Source: Escherichia coli (GTDB taxonomy: Bacteria > Pseudomonadota > Gammaproteobacteria > Enterobacterales > Enterobacteriaceae). From it: a stretch of 64,000 nt of DNA. Made by a program: the position numbers and the translations under genes. The notes below the pieces were generated by a model. The model was given only the letters and a program-made list of their open reading frames with translations. It made no database searches and was not told the DNA's origin. This document shows positions 1 through 8,575 of this stretch, piece after piece; within the stretch, counting starts at the first letter, position 1; every line of letters begins with the position of its first letter. The stretch covers positions 2,728,001 through 2,792,000 of the forward strand of contig NZ_AP027764.1 in assembly GCF_036503815.1 (NCBI RefSeq), read 5' to 3'.

Positions 1-521
1 TTATGCTCTATTTCGACCGTCCTTTTAGTATTGGCGACTGGATCCGTTCACCGGACAGAAATATCGAAGGTACAGTAGCGGAAATTGGCTGGCGAATTAC
101 CAAAATTACGACCTTTGATAATCGTCCGTTATACGTCCCGAACTCGCTGTTTTCGTCTATCAGCGTAGAAAACCCTGGGCGAATGACCAACCGACGTATT
201 ACCACGACAATCGGTTTACGTTATGAGGATGCGGCAAAAGTGGGAGCCATTGTCGAAGCCGTACGTGAGATGCTTAAAAATCACCCAGCCATCGACCAGC
301 GACAAACCTTACTGGTTTATTTCAACCAGTTTGCTGACTCGTCATTGAATATTATGGTTTATTGCTTTACCAAAACCACAGTATGGGCTGAATGGCTTGC
401 CGCCCAGCAGGATGTTTATTTGAAGATTATCGATATTGTACAGTCACACGGCGCGGATTTCGCGTTCCCAAGCCAGACGCTGTATATGGATAACATTACA
501 CCACCAGACCAGGGTCGTTAA
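1..521 (+). CDS. ynaI: MscS-family mechanosensitive channel YnaI (MscMJ), 3' part only
   Basis: This is the C-terminal half of a small-conductance mechanosensitive channel of the inner membrane, which opens under membrane tension and lowers turgor. The gene enters from the left edge, so the ATG at position 3 is an internal methionine and the membrane helices lie outside the window. What remains is the cytoplasmic vestibule: the beta domain (GDWIRSP, IGWRITKI, YVPNS) followed by the alpha/beta domain, ending TPPDQGR. About 173 of the roughly 343 residues of K-12 YnaI are present. It converges on mppA with a strong hairpin between them. The assignment rests on near identity to remembered YnaI. 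Confidence 0.93.
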   Translation, partial: MLYFDRPFSIGDWIRSPDRNIEGTVAEIGWRITKITTFDNRPLYVPNSLFSSISVENPGRMTNRRITTTIGLRYEDAAKVGAIVEAVREMLKNHPAIDQRQTLLVYFNQFADSSLNIMVYCFTKTTVWAEWLAAQQDVYLKIIDIVQSHGADFAFPSQTLYMDNITPPDQGR

Positions 522-531
522 TTCAGACATC

Positions 532-561
532 ACTGGCGTTACCCACAAGGGTAACGCCAGT
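532..561. terminator. perfect hairpin between convergent ynaI and mppA
   Basis: A perfect 13-bp stem (ACTGGCGTTACCC at 532-544 paired with 549-561) closes a 4-nt loop. It sits 10 bases after the ynaI stop and just beyond the mppA stop. There is no clear T run on either side, so it may act as a transcript-end stabiliser or a weak bidirectional terminator. Confidence 0.6.
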
Positions 562-566
562 TCACA

Positions 567-2180
567 TCAATGTTTCACAATATACATAGTCCGGCTATAC
601 GCCACATCTTCCGGGTTATTAATGGGATAACCTTTCAGCCACGGCTTGATTAATCGTCCATTGGTATATTGATAAATTGGTGCAATCGGTGCTTGCTCCA
701 TGAGGATTTTTTCTGCCGCGTTGTAATCGGCATTACGCGCTTTAACGGTATTTTCCGTCGATGCCTGGGCCAAAACTTTGTCGTAGGCCGGGTTGTTAAA
801 ACGTGAAATGTTCCCTGAATGCGTTGACGTTAATAATGTCAGGAAGGTGGAGGGTTCATTATAATCCCCCACCCACGAGGCGCGGATAACATCAAAATTA
901 CCTGTATTACGACTATCGATATAGGTTTTCCATTCCTGATTTTGCAGTTTGACATCTACACCAAGGTTCTTTTTCCACATCGATGCCACAGCAATCGCAA
1001 TTTTTTGATGGTTTTCTGAAGTATTATACAAAAGCGTCAGCTTCAGCGGTTTTTGCGGACCATAACCGGCTGCGCTCAACAAAGTTTTTGCCTGCGCATT
1101 CAGTTCTTCCTGACTCATTTGTTCAAACGGCGAAGGCTCCGGCGTGAATCCGGCAGTAACATCTGGCGTAAAATGCCACGCTGGTTTTTCGCCCGTCCCC
1201 AACACTTTTTCGGTCATCAGGCGGCGATCTATCGTCATACTTAATGCCAGACGAACGCGCTGATCTGCCGTCGGCCCTTTTTGCGTGTTAAACGCATAAT
1301 AATAGGTCCCGAGCTGCGGCGGTGTATAAACCTGCCCCGGAATATCCTTCAACAGCTTCTGATACATATTTTTGGGGAAGGATTCGGTGATATCAATATC
1401 CCCCGCGAGATAACGCTTAGTGGCTGCGGATTCCTGATTAATTGGCAGGAAGGTCACTTTTTGCAACACCGTTTTGGCGTTATCCCAATAATGAGTATTT
1501 GGCACCACGACCAGTTTTTCATTGACTACACGCTCTTTAAGAACATAAGCGCCATTGCCGACCAGATTTCCGGGTTTCGTCCACTCTTTCCCGCTTTCTA
1601 CGTTAGCTTTTTGCACCGGGAAGAAGGCAAAATTGGCTGTTAAATTCACAAACCACGGCAACGGTTTATCAAGCTGGATTTTCAAAGTACGGGCATCAAC
1701 CGCGGTGACGCCTAGCTGATCAGGCGTAGCTTTACCATCAATAATCGCCTGTGCGTTGTTGATTCCCGCCAGCGCGGCAAACCAGGCAAACGGCGACAAC
1801 GTTTTTGGGTCAACCAGACGTTGCCAGCTGTAGACAAAATCCTGTGCCGTTACCGGTGTGCCATCCGCCCATTTTGCGTTATCGCGCAGGGTGAAAGTCC
1901 AGATACGGTTGTCATTACTTTTCCACTGAGTCGCAACGCCGGGGACAATCTCCCCTTTCTCGTTCTGATTCACCAGTCCTTCAAAAAGATCGCGAATGAC
2001 CTGAATCTCTGGCAGACCCACGGCTTTAGCGGGATCCAGCGACGCAGGCTCATCTTTAATATGGCGCACCAGCTCCTGCTTCTCTGCCAGTACTGTGCCG
2101 CTCGGAACTTCTGCAGCATACGAAAGAGAAATGCTGCTGACCAACAGCGCACAACACGTGACTGAAACAGAGTGCTTCAT
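567..2180 (-). CDS. mppA: periplasmic murein tripeptide binding protein MppA
   Basis: This 537-residue extracellular solute-binding protein (SBP family 5, OppA-like) binds L-Ala-gamma-D-Glu-meso-DAP in the periplasm and hands it to the OppBCDF permease for murein recycling. The N-terminus is a Sec signal peptide (about 22 residues, ending SYA before AEVPSG). The family signature region around VIRDLFEGL and the ligand-cleft segment WTFTLRDNAKW are present, and the length equals K-12 MppA. It is transcribed alone towards ynaI. In K-12 its 5' side faces pgrR, whereas here the next gene is mpaA, about 180 bases away. Confidence 0.96.
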   Translation of the reverse strand: MKHSVSVTCCALLVSSISLSYAAEVPSGTVLAEKQELVRHIKDEPASLDPAKAVGLPEIQVIRDLFEGLVNQNEKGEIVPGVATQWKSNDNRIWTFTLRDNAKWADGTPVTAQDFVYSWQRLVDPKTLSPFAWFAALAGINNAQAIIDGKATPDQLGVTAVDARTLKIQLDKPLPWFVNLTANFAFFPVQKANVESGKEWTKPGNLVGNGAYVLKERVVNEKLVVVPNTHYWDNAKTVLQKVTFLPINQESAATKRYLAGDIDITESFPKNMYQKLLKDIPGQVYTPPQLGTYYYAFNTQKGPTADQRVRLALSMTIDRRLMTEKVLGTGEKPAWHFTPDVTAGFTPEPSPFEQMSQEELNAQAKTLLSAAGYGPQKPLKLTLLYNTSENHQKIAIAVASMWKKNLGVDVKLQNQEWKTYIDSRNTGNFDVIRASWVGDYNEPSTFLTLLTSTHSGNISRFNNPAYDKVLAQASTENTVKARNADYNAAEKILMEQAPIAPIYQYTNGRLIKPWLKGYPINNPEDVAYSRTMYIVKH

Positions 2181-2362
2181 AAGTTACCCTCAAACCTGCG
2201 TTAATAATCATGCGTAATTATTTGTTTCGCCTTAAAGAAATGCAAACAACTTCCGGCAAAAAAGTGATACAAGATCGATAACATAGCGTTGAAGAAAAGG
2301 ATTTGATAATCCGCAAAATTTGCACAACACTGCCTGTAATACTTCCTGAACCAGAGACGATC

Positions 2363-3091
2363 ATGACCGTAACTCGCCCACGCGCCGAACGCGGCGCATT
2401 TCCGCCCGGTACAGAACATTACGGACGTTCATTATTGGGCGCGCCTTTGATCTGGTTTCCGGCCCCAGCCGCCAGTCACGAAAGTGGTTTGATTCTGGCT
2501 GGCACCCACGGTGATGAAAACTCTTCGGTCGTGACCCTCTCCTGTGCTTTGCGGACATTGACACCTTCTTTGCGCCGCCATCATGTGGTGCTGTGTGTGA
2601 ATCCTGACGGCTGCCAGTTAGGGTTACGGGCCAATGCTAATGGCGTGGATTTAAATAGAAACTTTCCGGCAGCAAACTGGAAGGAAGGTGAAACGGTTTA
2701 TCGCTGGAACAGCGCCGCTGAAGAACGTGATGTCGTTTTACTGACAGGTGACAAACCTGGCTCCGAACCTGAAACTCAGGCGCTGTGCCAGCTTATACAT
2801 CGCATTCAACCTGCCTGGGTGGTCTCATTCCACGATCCACTGGCCTGTATTGAAGACCCCAGACACAGCGAATTAGGTGAATGGCTGGCCCAGGCGTTTG
2901 AATTGCCACTGGTCACCAGCGTCGGTTATGAAACGCCTGGCTCTTTCGGCAGTTGGTGTGCAGATCTGAACTTGCATTGCATCACCGCAGAGTTTCCCCC
3001 CATCTCCTCCGACGAAGCCAGCGAAAAATACCTCTTTGCGATGGCTAACTTGCTGCGCTGGCATCCTAAAGATGCAATGCGCCCGTCGTGA
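2363..3091 (+). CDS. mpaA: murein peptide amidase MpaA (gamma-D-Glu-DAP carboxypeptidase)
   Basis: This is a cytoplasmic M14-type zinc carboxypeptidase of 242 residues that cleaves the gamma-D-glutamyl-DAP bond of imported murein tripeptide and releases DAP. The zinc ligands are visible as H49 and E52 (THGDENS) and H157 (SFHDPL), with the catalytic glutamate E210 (TAEFPP). The ATG at 2363 gives the K-12 N-terminus MTVTRPR; the frame is open 20 codons further upstream but without support. The 3' end overlaps the convergent ycjG by 26 bases. The pgrR and ycjY genes that I remember between mppA and mpaA are missing. The product L-Ala-D-Glu is the substrate of YcjG next door. Confidence 0.95.
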   Translation: MTVTRPRAERGAFPPGTEHYGRSLLGAPLIWFPAPAASHESGLILAGTHGDENSSVVTLSCALRTLTPSLRRHHVVLCVNPDGCQLGLRANANGVDLNRNFPAANWKEGETVYRWNSAAEERDVVLLTGDKPGSEPETQALCQLIHRIQPAWVVSFHDPLACIEDPRHSELGEWLAQAFELPLVTSVGYETPGSFGSWCADLNLHCITAEFPPISSDEASEKYLFAMANLLRWHPKDAMRPS

Positions 3092-4031
3092 ATTGAAGCG
3101 CCGGTTCCACATCTACCGCCAGCCAGGTCGGTCCGTCAAGATCAGCAAAACTGACCTGCGGCACCAGCGGTAAAGCGGCGCTAATGGCACGAGAGGTACA
3201 CAACATGCAGCCCAGCATCAGACTGAAACCTTGTGCACGCGCTTCGGTCGCCAGCGCCAGCGCCTCCGTCAGGCCACCCGTTTTATCGAGCTTGATGTTA
3301 ACCATCTCATAGCGCCCTTGCAGCGCCTTCAGATTGCTACGGGTATGACAACTTTCATCAGCACAAATCGGTAACGGATGAATAAAATTCTCCAGTGCCG
3401 CATCGTCCTGCGCAGGAAGCGGTTGTTCAAGCATCGCAACGCCTAAATCCGCGAGCAGTTGGCAACGCGCCGCCAACCCTTCTGCACGCCAGGATTCATT
3501 TGCATCAACGATAAGCGTCGCGTCGGGCACAGCCGTGCGAATTGCTACCATCCGCTCACTGATAAGATGGTTATCCAGCTTCACTTTCAGCAATTTCGCG
3601 CCTGCCTGCCACAGTGTTGATGCACTATTGGCCATCTGATCAGGCGTACCGATGACTACCGTCTGTGCTGTAATGACTGTCTCGGGAAGCGTTATGCCAA
3701 TCAAATCAGCCAGCGATCGCTGCTGTTTACGCGCCGCCAGATCCCACAAAGCACAATCCAGCGCATTACGTGCCGCTCCAGCAGGGAGAATTTTTTGTAA
3801 TTCCTCCCGTGTCAGCCCTTTTTCTAATTGCGGCAGGACGCTCATAATTTGCGCCATTACCGAGGCATCACTTTCACCATAGCGCGGATACGGCGTGCAT
3901 TCGCCAGTACTTTTAATGCCCTCTTCTTCTAACTCCACCACCACCACGCGCGCTTCACTACGACTTCCCCGAGCAATCACAAACGGGGTATGTAAGGGCC
4001 AGGCTTCCTCAAATACCTTAACGGTTCTCAT
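3066..4031 (-). CDS. ycjG: L-Ala-D/L-Glu epimerase YcjG
   Basis: This enolase-superfamily dipeptide epimerase (321 residues) converts L-Ala-D-Glu to L-Ala-L-Glu so that recycled murein dipeptide can be hydrolysed. The two acid/base lysines are in place, K151 in KVKLD and K247 in NIKLDK, as are the magnesium ligands D176 (DANES), E202 (LEQPLP) and D225 (CADES). The start at 4031 reproduces the K-12 N-terminus MRTVKVFEE; the frame extends 14 codons upstream but those residues do not resemble the family. It is divergent from tpx with 118 bases between the starts and overlaps the mpaA tail by 26 bases. Confidence 0.95.
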   Translation of the reverse strand: MRTVKVFEEAWPLHTPFVIARGSRSEARVVVVELEEEGIKSTGECTPYPRYGESDASVMAQIMSVLPQLEKGLTREELQKILPAGAARNALDCALWDLAARKQQRSLADLIGITLPETVITAQTVVIGTPDQMANSASTLWQAGAKLLKVKLDNHLISERMVAIRTAVPDATLIVDANESWRAEGLAARCQLLADLGVAMLEQPLPAQDDAALENFIHPLPICADESCHTRSNLKALQGRYEMVNIKLDKTGGLTEALALATEARAQGFSLMLGCMLCTSRAISAALPLVPQVSFADLDGPTWLAVDVEPALQFTTGALHL

Positions 4032-4149
4032 CTTTACTCCTTGTTGTCGCGGTGGTCTGCGGATTAAGCGCAAATAGCGTTTGCTGTGTTATTGACAGTT
4101 AGCATAAACTAGGTGTGACGTTAACTATATGTAAACAGGAAAGATAATC

Positions 4150-4653
4150 ATGTCACAAACCGTTCATTTCCAGGGCAACCCGGTTACAGTCGCCAATTCC
4201 ATCCCGCTGGCGGGTAGCAAAGCGCAGACTTTTACTCTCGTGGCAAAAGATCTGTCTGACGTCACCCTCGGTCAGTTTGCGGGTAAACGCAAAGTGCTGA
4301 ACATTTTCCCGAGTATTGATACCGGTGTTTGCGCCGCATCAGTACGTAAGTTTAACCAACTGGCAACCGAGATCGACAACACCGTTGTGCTGTGTATCTC
4401 TGCCGATCTGCCGTTCGCCCAGTCTCGTTTCTGCGGCGCAGAAGGTCTGAACAACGTTATCACCCTCTCCACTTTCCGTAACGCTGAATTCCTGCAAGCC
4501 TACGGTGTGGCAATTGCTGATGGCCCACTGAAAGGTCTGGCAGCGCGTGCCGTTGTGGTTATTGATGAAAATGACAATGTGATTTTCAGCCAGCTGGTGG
4601 ATGAAATCACCACCGAGCCGGATTACGAAGCAGCTCTGGCTGTACTGCGCTAA
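4150..4653 (+). CDS. tpx: lipid hydroperoxide-preferring thiol peroxidase Tpx
   Basis: This is an atypical 2-Cys peroxiredoxin of 167 residues that reduces hydroperoxides using thioredoxin. The peroxidatic cysteine C61 lies in SIDTGVCAASV and the resolving cysteine C95 in SRFCGAEG; a third cysteine is C82. An AGGA-containing ribosome site (ACAGGAAAG) precedes the ATG. The protein ends in AVLR, whereas the K-12 protein as I remember it ends in AVLKA and is one residue longer, so sequence divergence begins at the very 3' end. A strong terminator follows, and then a gene that I do not know at this place in K-12. Confidence 0.97.
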   Translation: MSQTVHFQGNPVTVANSIPLAGSKAQTFTLVAKDLSDVTLGQFAGKRKVLNIFPSIDTGVCAASVRKFNQLATEIDNTVVLCISADLPFAQSRFCGAEGLNNVITLSTFRNAEFLQAYGVAIADGPLKGLAARAVVVIDENDNVIFSQLVDEITTEPDYEAALAVLR

Positions 4654-4660
4654 ACAACTG

Positions 4661-4699
4661 TGCCGTTCACTGAATCACCACCGGTGAACGGCAGTTTTT
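4661..4699 (+). terminator. rho-independent terminator of tpx
   Basis: A perfect 10-bp stem (TGCCGTTCAC at 4661-4670 with GTGAACGGCA at 4684-4693) is followed by a run of five T (4695-4699). It starts 8 bases after the tpx stop codon. It should insulate the next gene from tpx transcription. Confidence 0.85.
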
Positions 4700-4752
4700 G
4701 ATCTACCAGTCCCACTATTTTCCAGAGTTCCTGCCACTATTCCCCCTAACCG

Positions 4753-4782
4753 TTGTGCATTAAGATTGCTCTTTGCCATTAT
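4753..4782 (+). promoter_or_regulatory. possible sigma-70 promoter of the unknown gene
   Basis: A weak -35-like TTGTGC (4753-4758) and a -10-like CATTAT (4777-4782) are separated by 18 bases, about 25 bases before the proposed start at 4807. Because the tpx terminator lies upstream, a separate promoter is expected here. This is only a pattern match. Confidence 0.25.
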
Positions 4783-4806
4783 TAGCCCAGCGGAGTGATG
4801 ACTATT

Positions 4807-6849
4807 ATGGATGATAAACAAATTACGGTCTGGCTTAAACACAATTGCTGTTCAACGGACATTCCTGCCATTGCCGAGGCACTAACGAACCATGCAGAAT
4901 GGCTTTTAGAGCTAGCGCCAGATCCTATTGATCAAGGTAGTTCATGCTTACCGCCGGCAGCTGCAGCTGGTATTTTTCTTGGCGCAGCGGCGATGGTTCA
5001 CTGCGGCGAGGCTAGTGGTGCAGAAACCTGGCTCGAAGCAGCCATTACTGATTACCATTTCTTTAATCCAAACGGATATAGTTCATGGAGAGGTAGTACG
5101 CCTGTTTTTACAGCATTATCGCGTTACCCGGCATTAAGAATGGTGTTATTTAACGCCGCTTGCGCAATGGAAGACTGGAATAAAGCATCCGCTGTTCTTG
5201 AATCGCTTTTCCATGCCAGCGATGTCCCGGAAGATAACCCTGTCGCCCCAAATTTTACCCCTTATGCGCTGAAAGCGTTTATCGCGGATTACCACCCGTT
5301 AGGGCCTGCTTATTATGATGAAACCTGGTTGCTGGCAAAACAAGCGTGGTTAATTAATGCGGGCGTTCTGGATGAGCGAACCTGCAATACCTGGAAGCAA
5401 TATACCCGCCACTTGCGCCATTTGATCCACAATGCACAGTTTGCCGATGCGCTCTCTTTTGTACGCAGTAAAAAAGAACCATTAAATCATATCCATACCT
5501 ACTCAGACTTTTATCTCTATGCGATTGGTTTATTTTCTTCTACTGATCAGCTAAGTGAAGCGCTAACCTGGGTAAAACAATTAATCCGCAACAATGATGG
5601 TCATTTCCATGATCTTTTCGTTTCAACTGGCGCAAAGCGCCGAATAAAGCCTGAACTTAGTACCTTGCTGAATAATCTCTTGCACAGCGCAGAGTTTCAG
5701 GCGTTGCAGGATAAATATCTCACCGTCGGACATGATGTTGTGCATTCTGGTCCCTTCATGTCAGTTTATGAAAAGGTTCTTGGCGGAAAGTCCCGAAAGC
5801 GCTGCGCGATTAGTCGAAAATTAATCTCGCCCGGCGAAGCGGTTTATGAATATCGTCAGCTGGATAGTGTGGAATATATTGCAGCGAAAGCGGCCTTTCA
5901 GACATCTGAGCTAAATAATATCGCCCACCGGCATCATAATGATAGTTATCAGTGGCATGAATTTGCCGCCCAATGGCCTCGTCGGGGTTCACTTTCTCAC
6001 CCAGATATTGCCCGTTATTTGTTTGAGCGCCAGGAAGGAAAATGCTTTGATGCCGCAGAGTTTATACAACTGATTGCGGAACCGTTTGTTTTTCCGATGC
6101 GTTTCATATGGGTTGCCGGGTTGTCCTTTGAATTACATCAGTATCCGGATGCCTATTTCGTAAATGACAATATGGCGGGTGAATTTGTTAATCTCTGCTG
6201 GATGGCTATGAAATGCGGACATGCTGGCGACATTTTCAAACAACTGGCCCACGAGCCGCATGACGTTGCTGACCCTATTTACGCCATGCTCGCCACGTTT
6301 GACCGCGCTGATTGCCGTAGCGCGGCCGCCGCGCACTTTGGACAACCGGAACTACCGGAAATAATGGCACTGGCTTTCAGTTCGAGGTTATCGCTCGACA
6401 GCGTCCTTACCATCGCTGAGTTTGGTAAAAATCAGCCGCGATTTTCACATGCGCTAGCAACGGCCCTCCTGCGTTACAACCTGCACATCTACTCAAACTA
6501 TATGCCGCAGGTTAACTGGTTCCTTCAGGGGCTGGAAAACTATGCTTTGGCAAAAGGCGGTCAACTTTTAAATTTCTTTGTGCATATTCCAGAACAAATT
6601 CCCGTTCTGGCGACCATGCTGGAACATGGCGTATTAGTGCGTGGGATCGGTGAAGGTGCCTATGATGGTTATGATAATTCAGCAAATTCATTTCATCATG
6701 CCGCCGTGATGCACTGCCTCACGCACGCGCCGGAAAAAGTCCGCTACTGGATGGAAACACCCTGGATTCAGAACTATTTAGTGAATGCGCCGCTGCGTCA
6801 AACGGCGCGCCATGTGGAAGCCTGGCATAAAAAGTTTGGCATCAAATGA
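4807..6849 (+). CDS. unrecognised 680-residue helical protein, inserted between tpx and tyrR
   Basis: I do not recognise this protein and assign no function. It is 680 residues from the ATG at 4807, chosen because GGAG at 4792-4795 is too close to the alternatives GTG 4795 and ATG 4798. I see no signal peptide, long hydrophobic segment or P-loop. The composition suggests an alpha-helical cytoplasmic protein with possible helical-repeat stretches (residues about 20-135, 175-300 and 400-670). Residues 331-350 contain a compact motif, RCAISRKLISPGEAVYEYR, that looks like a small beta-rich insertion, but a single cysteine argues against a zinc ribbon. Aromatic, histidine and tryptophan content is high. 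It is transcribed alone, fenced by the tpx terminator and by a hairpin before the convergent tyrR. In K-12 tpx and tyrR are adjacent as I recall, so this is strain-variable DNA; an immunity-like role is possible but pure speculation. Confidence 0.85.
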   Translation: MDDKQITVWLKHNCCSTDIPAIAEALTNHAEWLLELAPDPIDQGSSCLPPAAAAGIFLGAAAMVHCGEASGAETWLEAAITDYHFFNPNGYSSWRGSTPVFTALSRYPALRMVLFNAACAMEDWNKASAVLESLFHASDVPEDNPVAPNFTPYALKAFIADYHPLGPAYYDETWLLAKQAWLINAGVLDERTCNTWKQYTRHLRHLIHNAQFADALSFVRSKKEPLNHIHTYSDFYLYAIGLFSSTDQLSEALTWVKQLIRNNDGHFHDLFVSTGAKRRIKPELSTLLNNLLHSAEFQALQDKYLTVGHDVVHSGPFMSVYEKVLGGKSRKRCAISRKLISPGEAVYEYRQLDSVEYIAAKAAFQTSELNNIAHRHHNDSYQWHEFAAQWPRRGSLSHPDIARYLFERQEGKCFDAAEFIQLIAEPFVFPMRFIWVAGLSFELHQYPDAYFVNDNMAGEFVNLCWMAMKCGHAGDIFKQLAHEPHDVADPIYAMLATFDRADCRSAAAAHFGQPELPEIMALAFSSRLSLDSVLTIAEFGKNQPRFSHALATALLRYNLHIYSNYMPQVNWFLQGLENYALAKGGQLLNFFVHIPEQIPVLATMLEHGVLVRGIGEGAYDGYDNSANSFHHAAVMHCLTHAPEKVRYWMETPWIQNYLVNAPLRQTARHVEAWHKKFGIK

Positions 6850-6857
6850 ACGTTGCC

Positions 6858-6878
6858 GCTGCGCCTGAACGGCGCAGC
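6858..6878. terminator. hairpin between the unknown gene and tyrR
   Basis: An 8-bp perfect stem (GCTGCGCC at 6858-6865 with GGCGCAGC at 6871-6878) has a 5-nt loop and lies between two convergent stop codons. No T run follows on either strand, so its strength as a terminator is uncertain. Confidence 0.5.
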
Positions 6879-6886
6879 CAGCACAA

Positions 6887-8428
6887 TCACTCTTCGCTTT
6901 TCTTCTGGTTTAAGCCATATTCCCGCAACTTATTGGCAATCGCGGTATGCGAAACGCCGAGACGTTTTGCCAGTTTGCGCGTGCTGGGATAATTGCGATA
7001 AAGCTGAGTTAATACCGAGCGTTCAAAACGGCTGGTAATTTCGTCCAGCGAACCTTCCATCGCATCTTCGCCCACGGCTACCGTTGCGGCGTCATAATCC
7101 GGCAACAAAATATCCTGAGGACGCAGCTCATAGCCGTCCAGTTGTGTCAGTGCGCGATAGATAGCGTTCTTTAACTGCCGCACATTTCCCGGCCACGCAT
7201 AACGCGTAAGTACAGTATTCAGGTCAGCGGCCAGTTTCGGACGCGGCACGCCCTGCTCGTCGGCAAAGCGGGCGACGAACAGCTCGGTTAACGGCATGAT
7301 GTCCTGCGGACAGTCACGTAGCGGCGGCAGATTGAGCGTCAACACGTTCAGACGATAATAGAGATCTTCACGGAACACGCCTTTTTGCACCAGTTCGACC
7401 AAATTCTTCTGCGTAGCACAAATAACCCTTACATCGACATGCACTTCATGATCTTCACCAACTCGACGGAAAGTACCATCATTAAGGAAACGCAGTAATT
7501 TCGCCTGCATCCTTGGCGACATCTCGCCTATCTCATCTAACAGCACCGAACCACCGTTCGCCTGCTCAAAGAACCCTTTTTTACCTTCCGGAGCATGACC
7601 AAACAGTTCACTCTCGACCGCATCTTCCGGTATAGACGCGCAGTTCAGCGCCAGGTAAGGTTTGCTCGCTCTGGGGCTTGCCTGATGGCAGGCGTAGGCA
7701 AAGAGATCTTTACCTGTACCGGTGTCACCCGTAATCAGCAACGGCGCGCTTAGCATCGCCAGTTTCTGCGCCTGTTCGACAACATGCTTCATTTTCGGGC
7801 TGACGGCGACAATTTGACTGAAGGCACTGACGTCCTGTGCAGCGACATTCTGCAACTGACGGCCCATACGAATCGTCGAGCGCAACATCACCACCGCACC
7901 GGTCAGAACGTGTTGATCATTTTCATCCTGAAGATAAACAGGCGTAATCTCCATCAGGAAATTCTGCCCATTAATAACGACATGCTCGTTATGCGAGTCT
8001 TGCGGTTCGCTTTCCAGCCAGCGTAAAAAATTAAAGCCGTTAATTAATTGCGCGGCGGTATGGTTGCGCAGGCGATCCAATTTTTGCCCAAAAAGCTGAC
8101 AGCTCGCCGGGTTCGCCATATCCACTTTGCTTTTCATATCAACAGAAAGCACAGGCTCAGGCAACGCCTCCAGTAACGCGCTCAACGCCAGATGCTCACG
8201 TTCGGAAGGCATCCACGGAACAGTGCGCACATCGGTAACACCTGCAATACGGCGTATTTCGGCCATCAGACTGCTGAAACTTTCAAATTCCAGTTCGGCA
8301 AAATTGAGGTAGATTCGCCCAATGGGGTCAATCTCAATACCGCGTAAATCAATACCTCTTAGCACGAGTAGATCGAGTAATTCGCGGGTCAGACCGAGTC
8401 GGTCTTCACAAAAGACTTCCAGACGCAT
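6887..8428 (-). CDS. tyrR: aromatic amino acid biosynthesis/transport regulator TyrR
   Basis: TyrR (513 residues) represses or activates genes of aromatic amino acid synthesis and uptake in response to tyrosine, phenylalanine and ATP. The order is an N-terminal ACT domain (about 1-75), a PAS domain (80-190), an AAA+ domain with Walker A GDTGTGKD and Walker B LLDEIGEM, and a C-terminal Fis-like helix-turn-helix (STRKLAKRLGVSHTAIANKL). The GAFTGA loop of sigma-54 activators is replaced by APEGKKGFFE, which is normal for TyrR and explains why it works with sigma-70. The start at 8428 (MRLEVFCEDR) is the K-12 start; an in-frame start 9 codons upstream is unsupported. A TyrR box lies upstream. Confidence 0.97.
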   Translation of the reverse strand: MRLEVFCEDRLGLTRELLDLLVLRGIDLRGIEIDPIGRIYLNFAELEFESFSSLMAEIRRIAGVTDVRTVPWMPSEREHLALSALLEALPEPVLSVDMKSKVDMANPASCQLFGQKLDRLRNHTAAQLINGFNFLRWLESEPQDSHNEHVVINGQNFLMEITPVYLQDENDQHVLTGAVVMLRSTIRMGRQLQNVAAQDVSAFSQIVAVSPKMKHVVEQAQKLAMLSAPLLITGDTGTGKDLFAYACHQASPRASKPYLALNCASIPEDAVESELFGHAPEGKKGFFEQANGGSVLLDEIGEMSPRMQAKLLRFLNDGTFRRVGEDHEVHVDVRVICATQKNLVELVQKGVFREDLYYRLNVLTLNLPPLRDCPQDIMPLTELFVARFADEQGVPRPKLAADLNTVLTRYAWPGNVRQLKNAIYRALTQLDGYELRPQDILLPDYDAATVAVGEDAMEGSLDEITSRFERSVLTQLYRNYPSTRKLAKRLGVSHTAIANKLREYGLNQKKSEE

Positions 8429-8498
8429 GGGAACCTTCACCTGAAAAAAGAACAATTAATATGATGATATGACACTATTTGGATAGCAGGAAGGTTTC

Positions 8499-8516
8499 TG
8501 TCAACAATCATTGACA
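8499..8516. promoter_or_regulatory. TyrR box upstream of tyrR (autoregulation)
   Basis: The 18-bp near-palindrome TGTCAACAATCATTGACA fits the TyrR box TGTAAA-N6-TTTACA, with one mismatch in each half (TGTCAA and TTGACA). It lies 71 bases upstream of the tyrR start, in keeping with the known autorepression of tyrR. Confidence 0.75.
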
Positions 8517-8575
8517 CAAAGACGGAAAAACGGGCACTTCGGCGTAAAGATATCCGGTCAGCACCCGATATTGCA

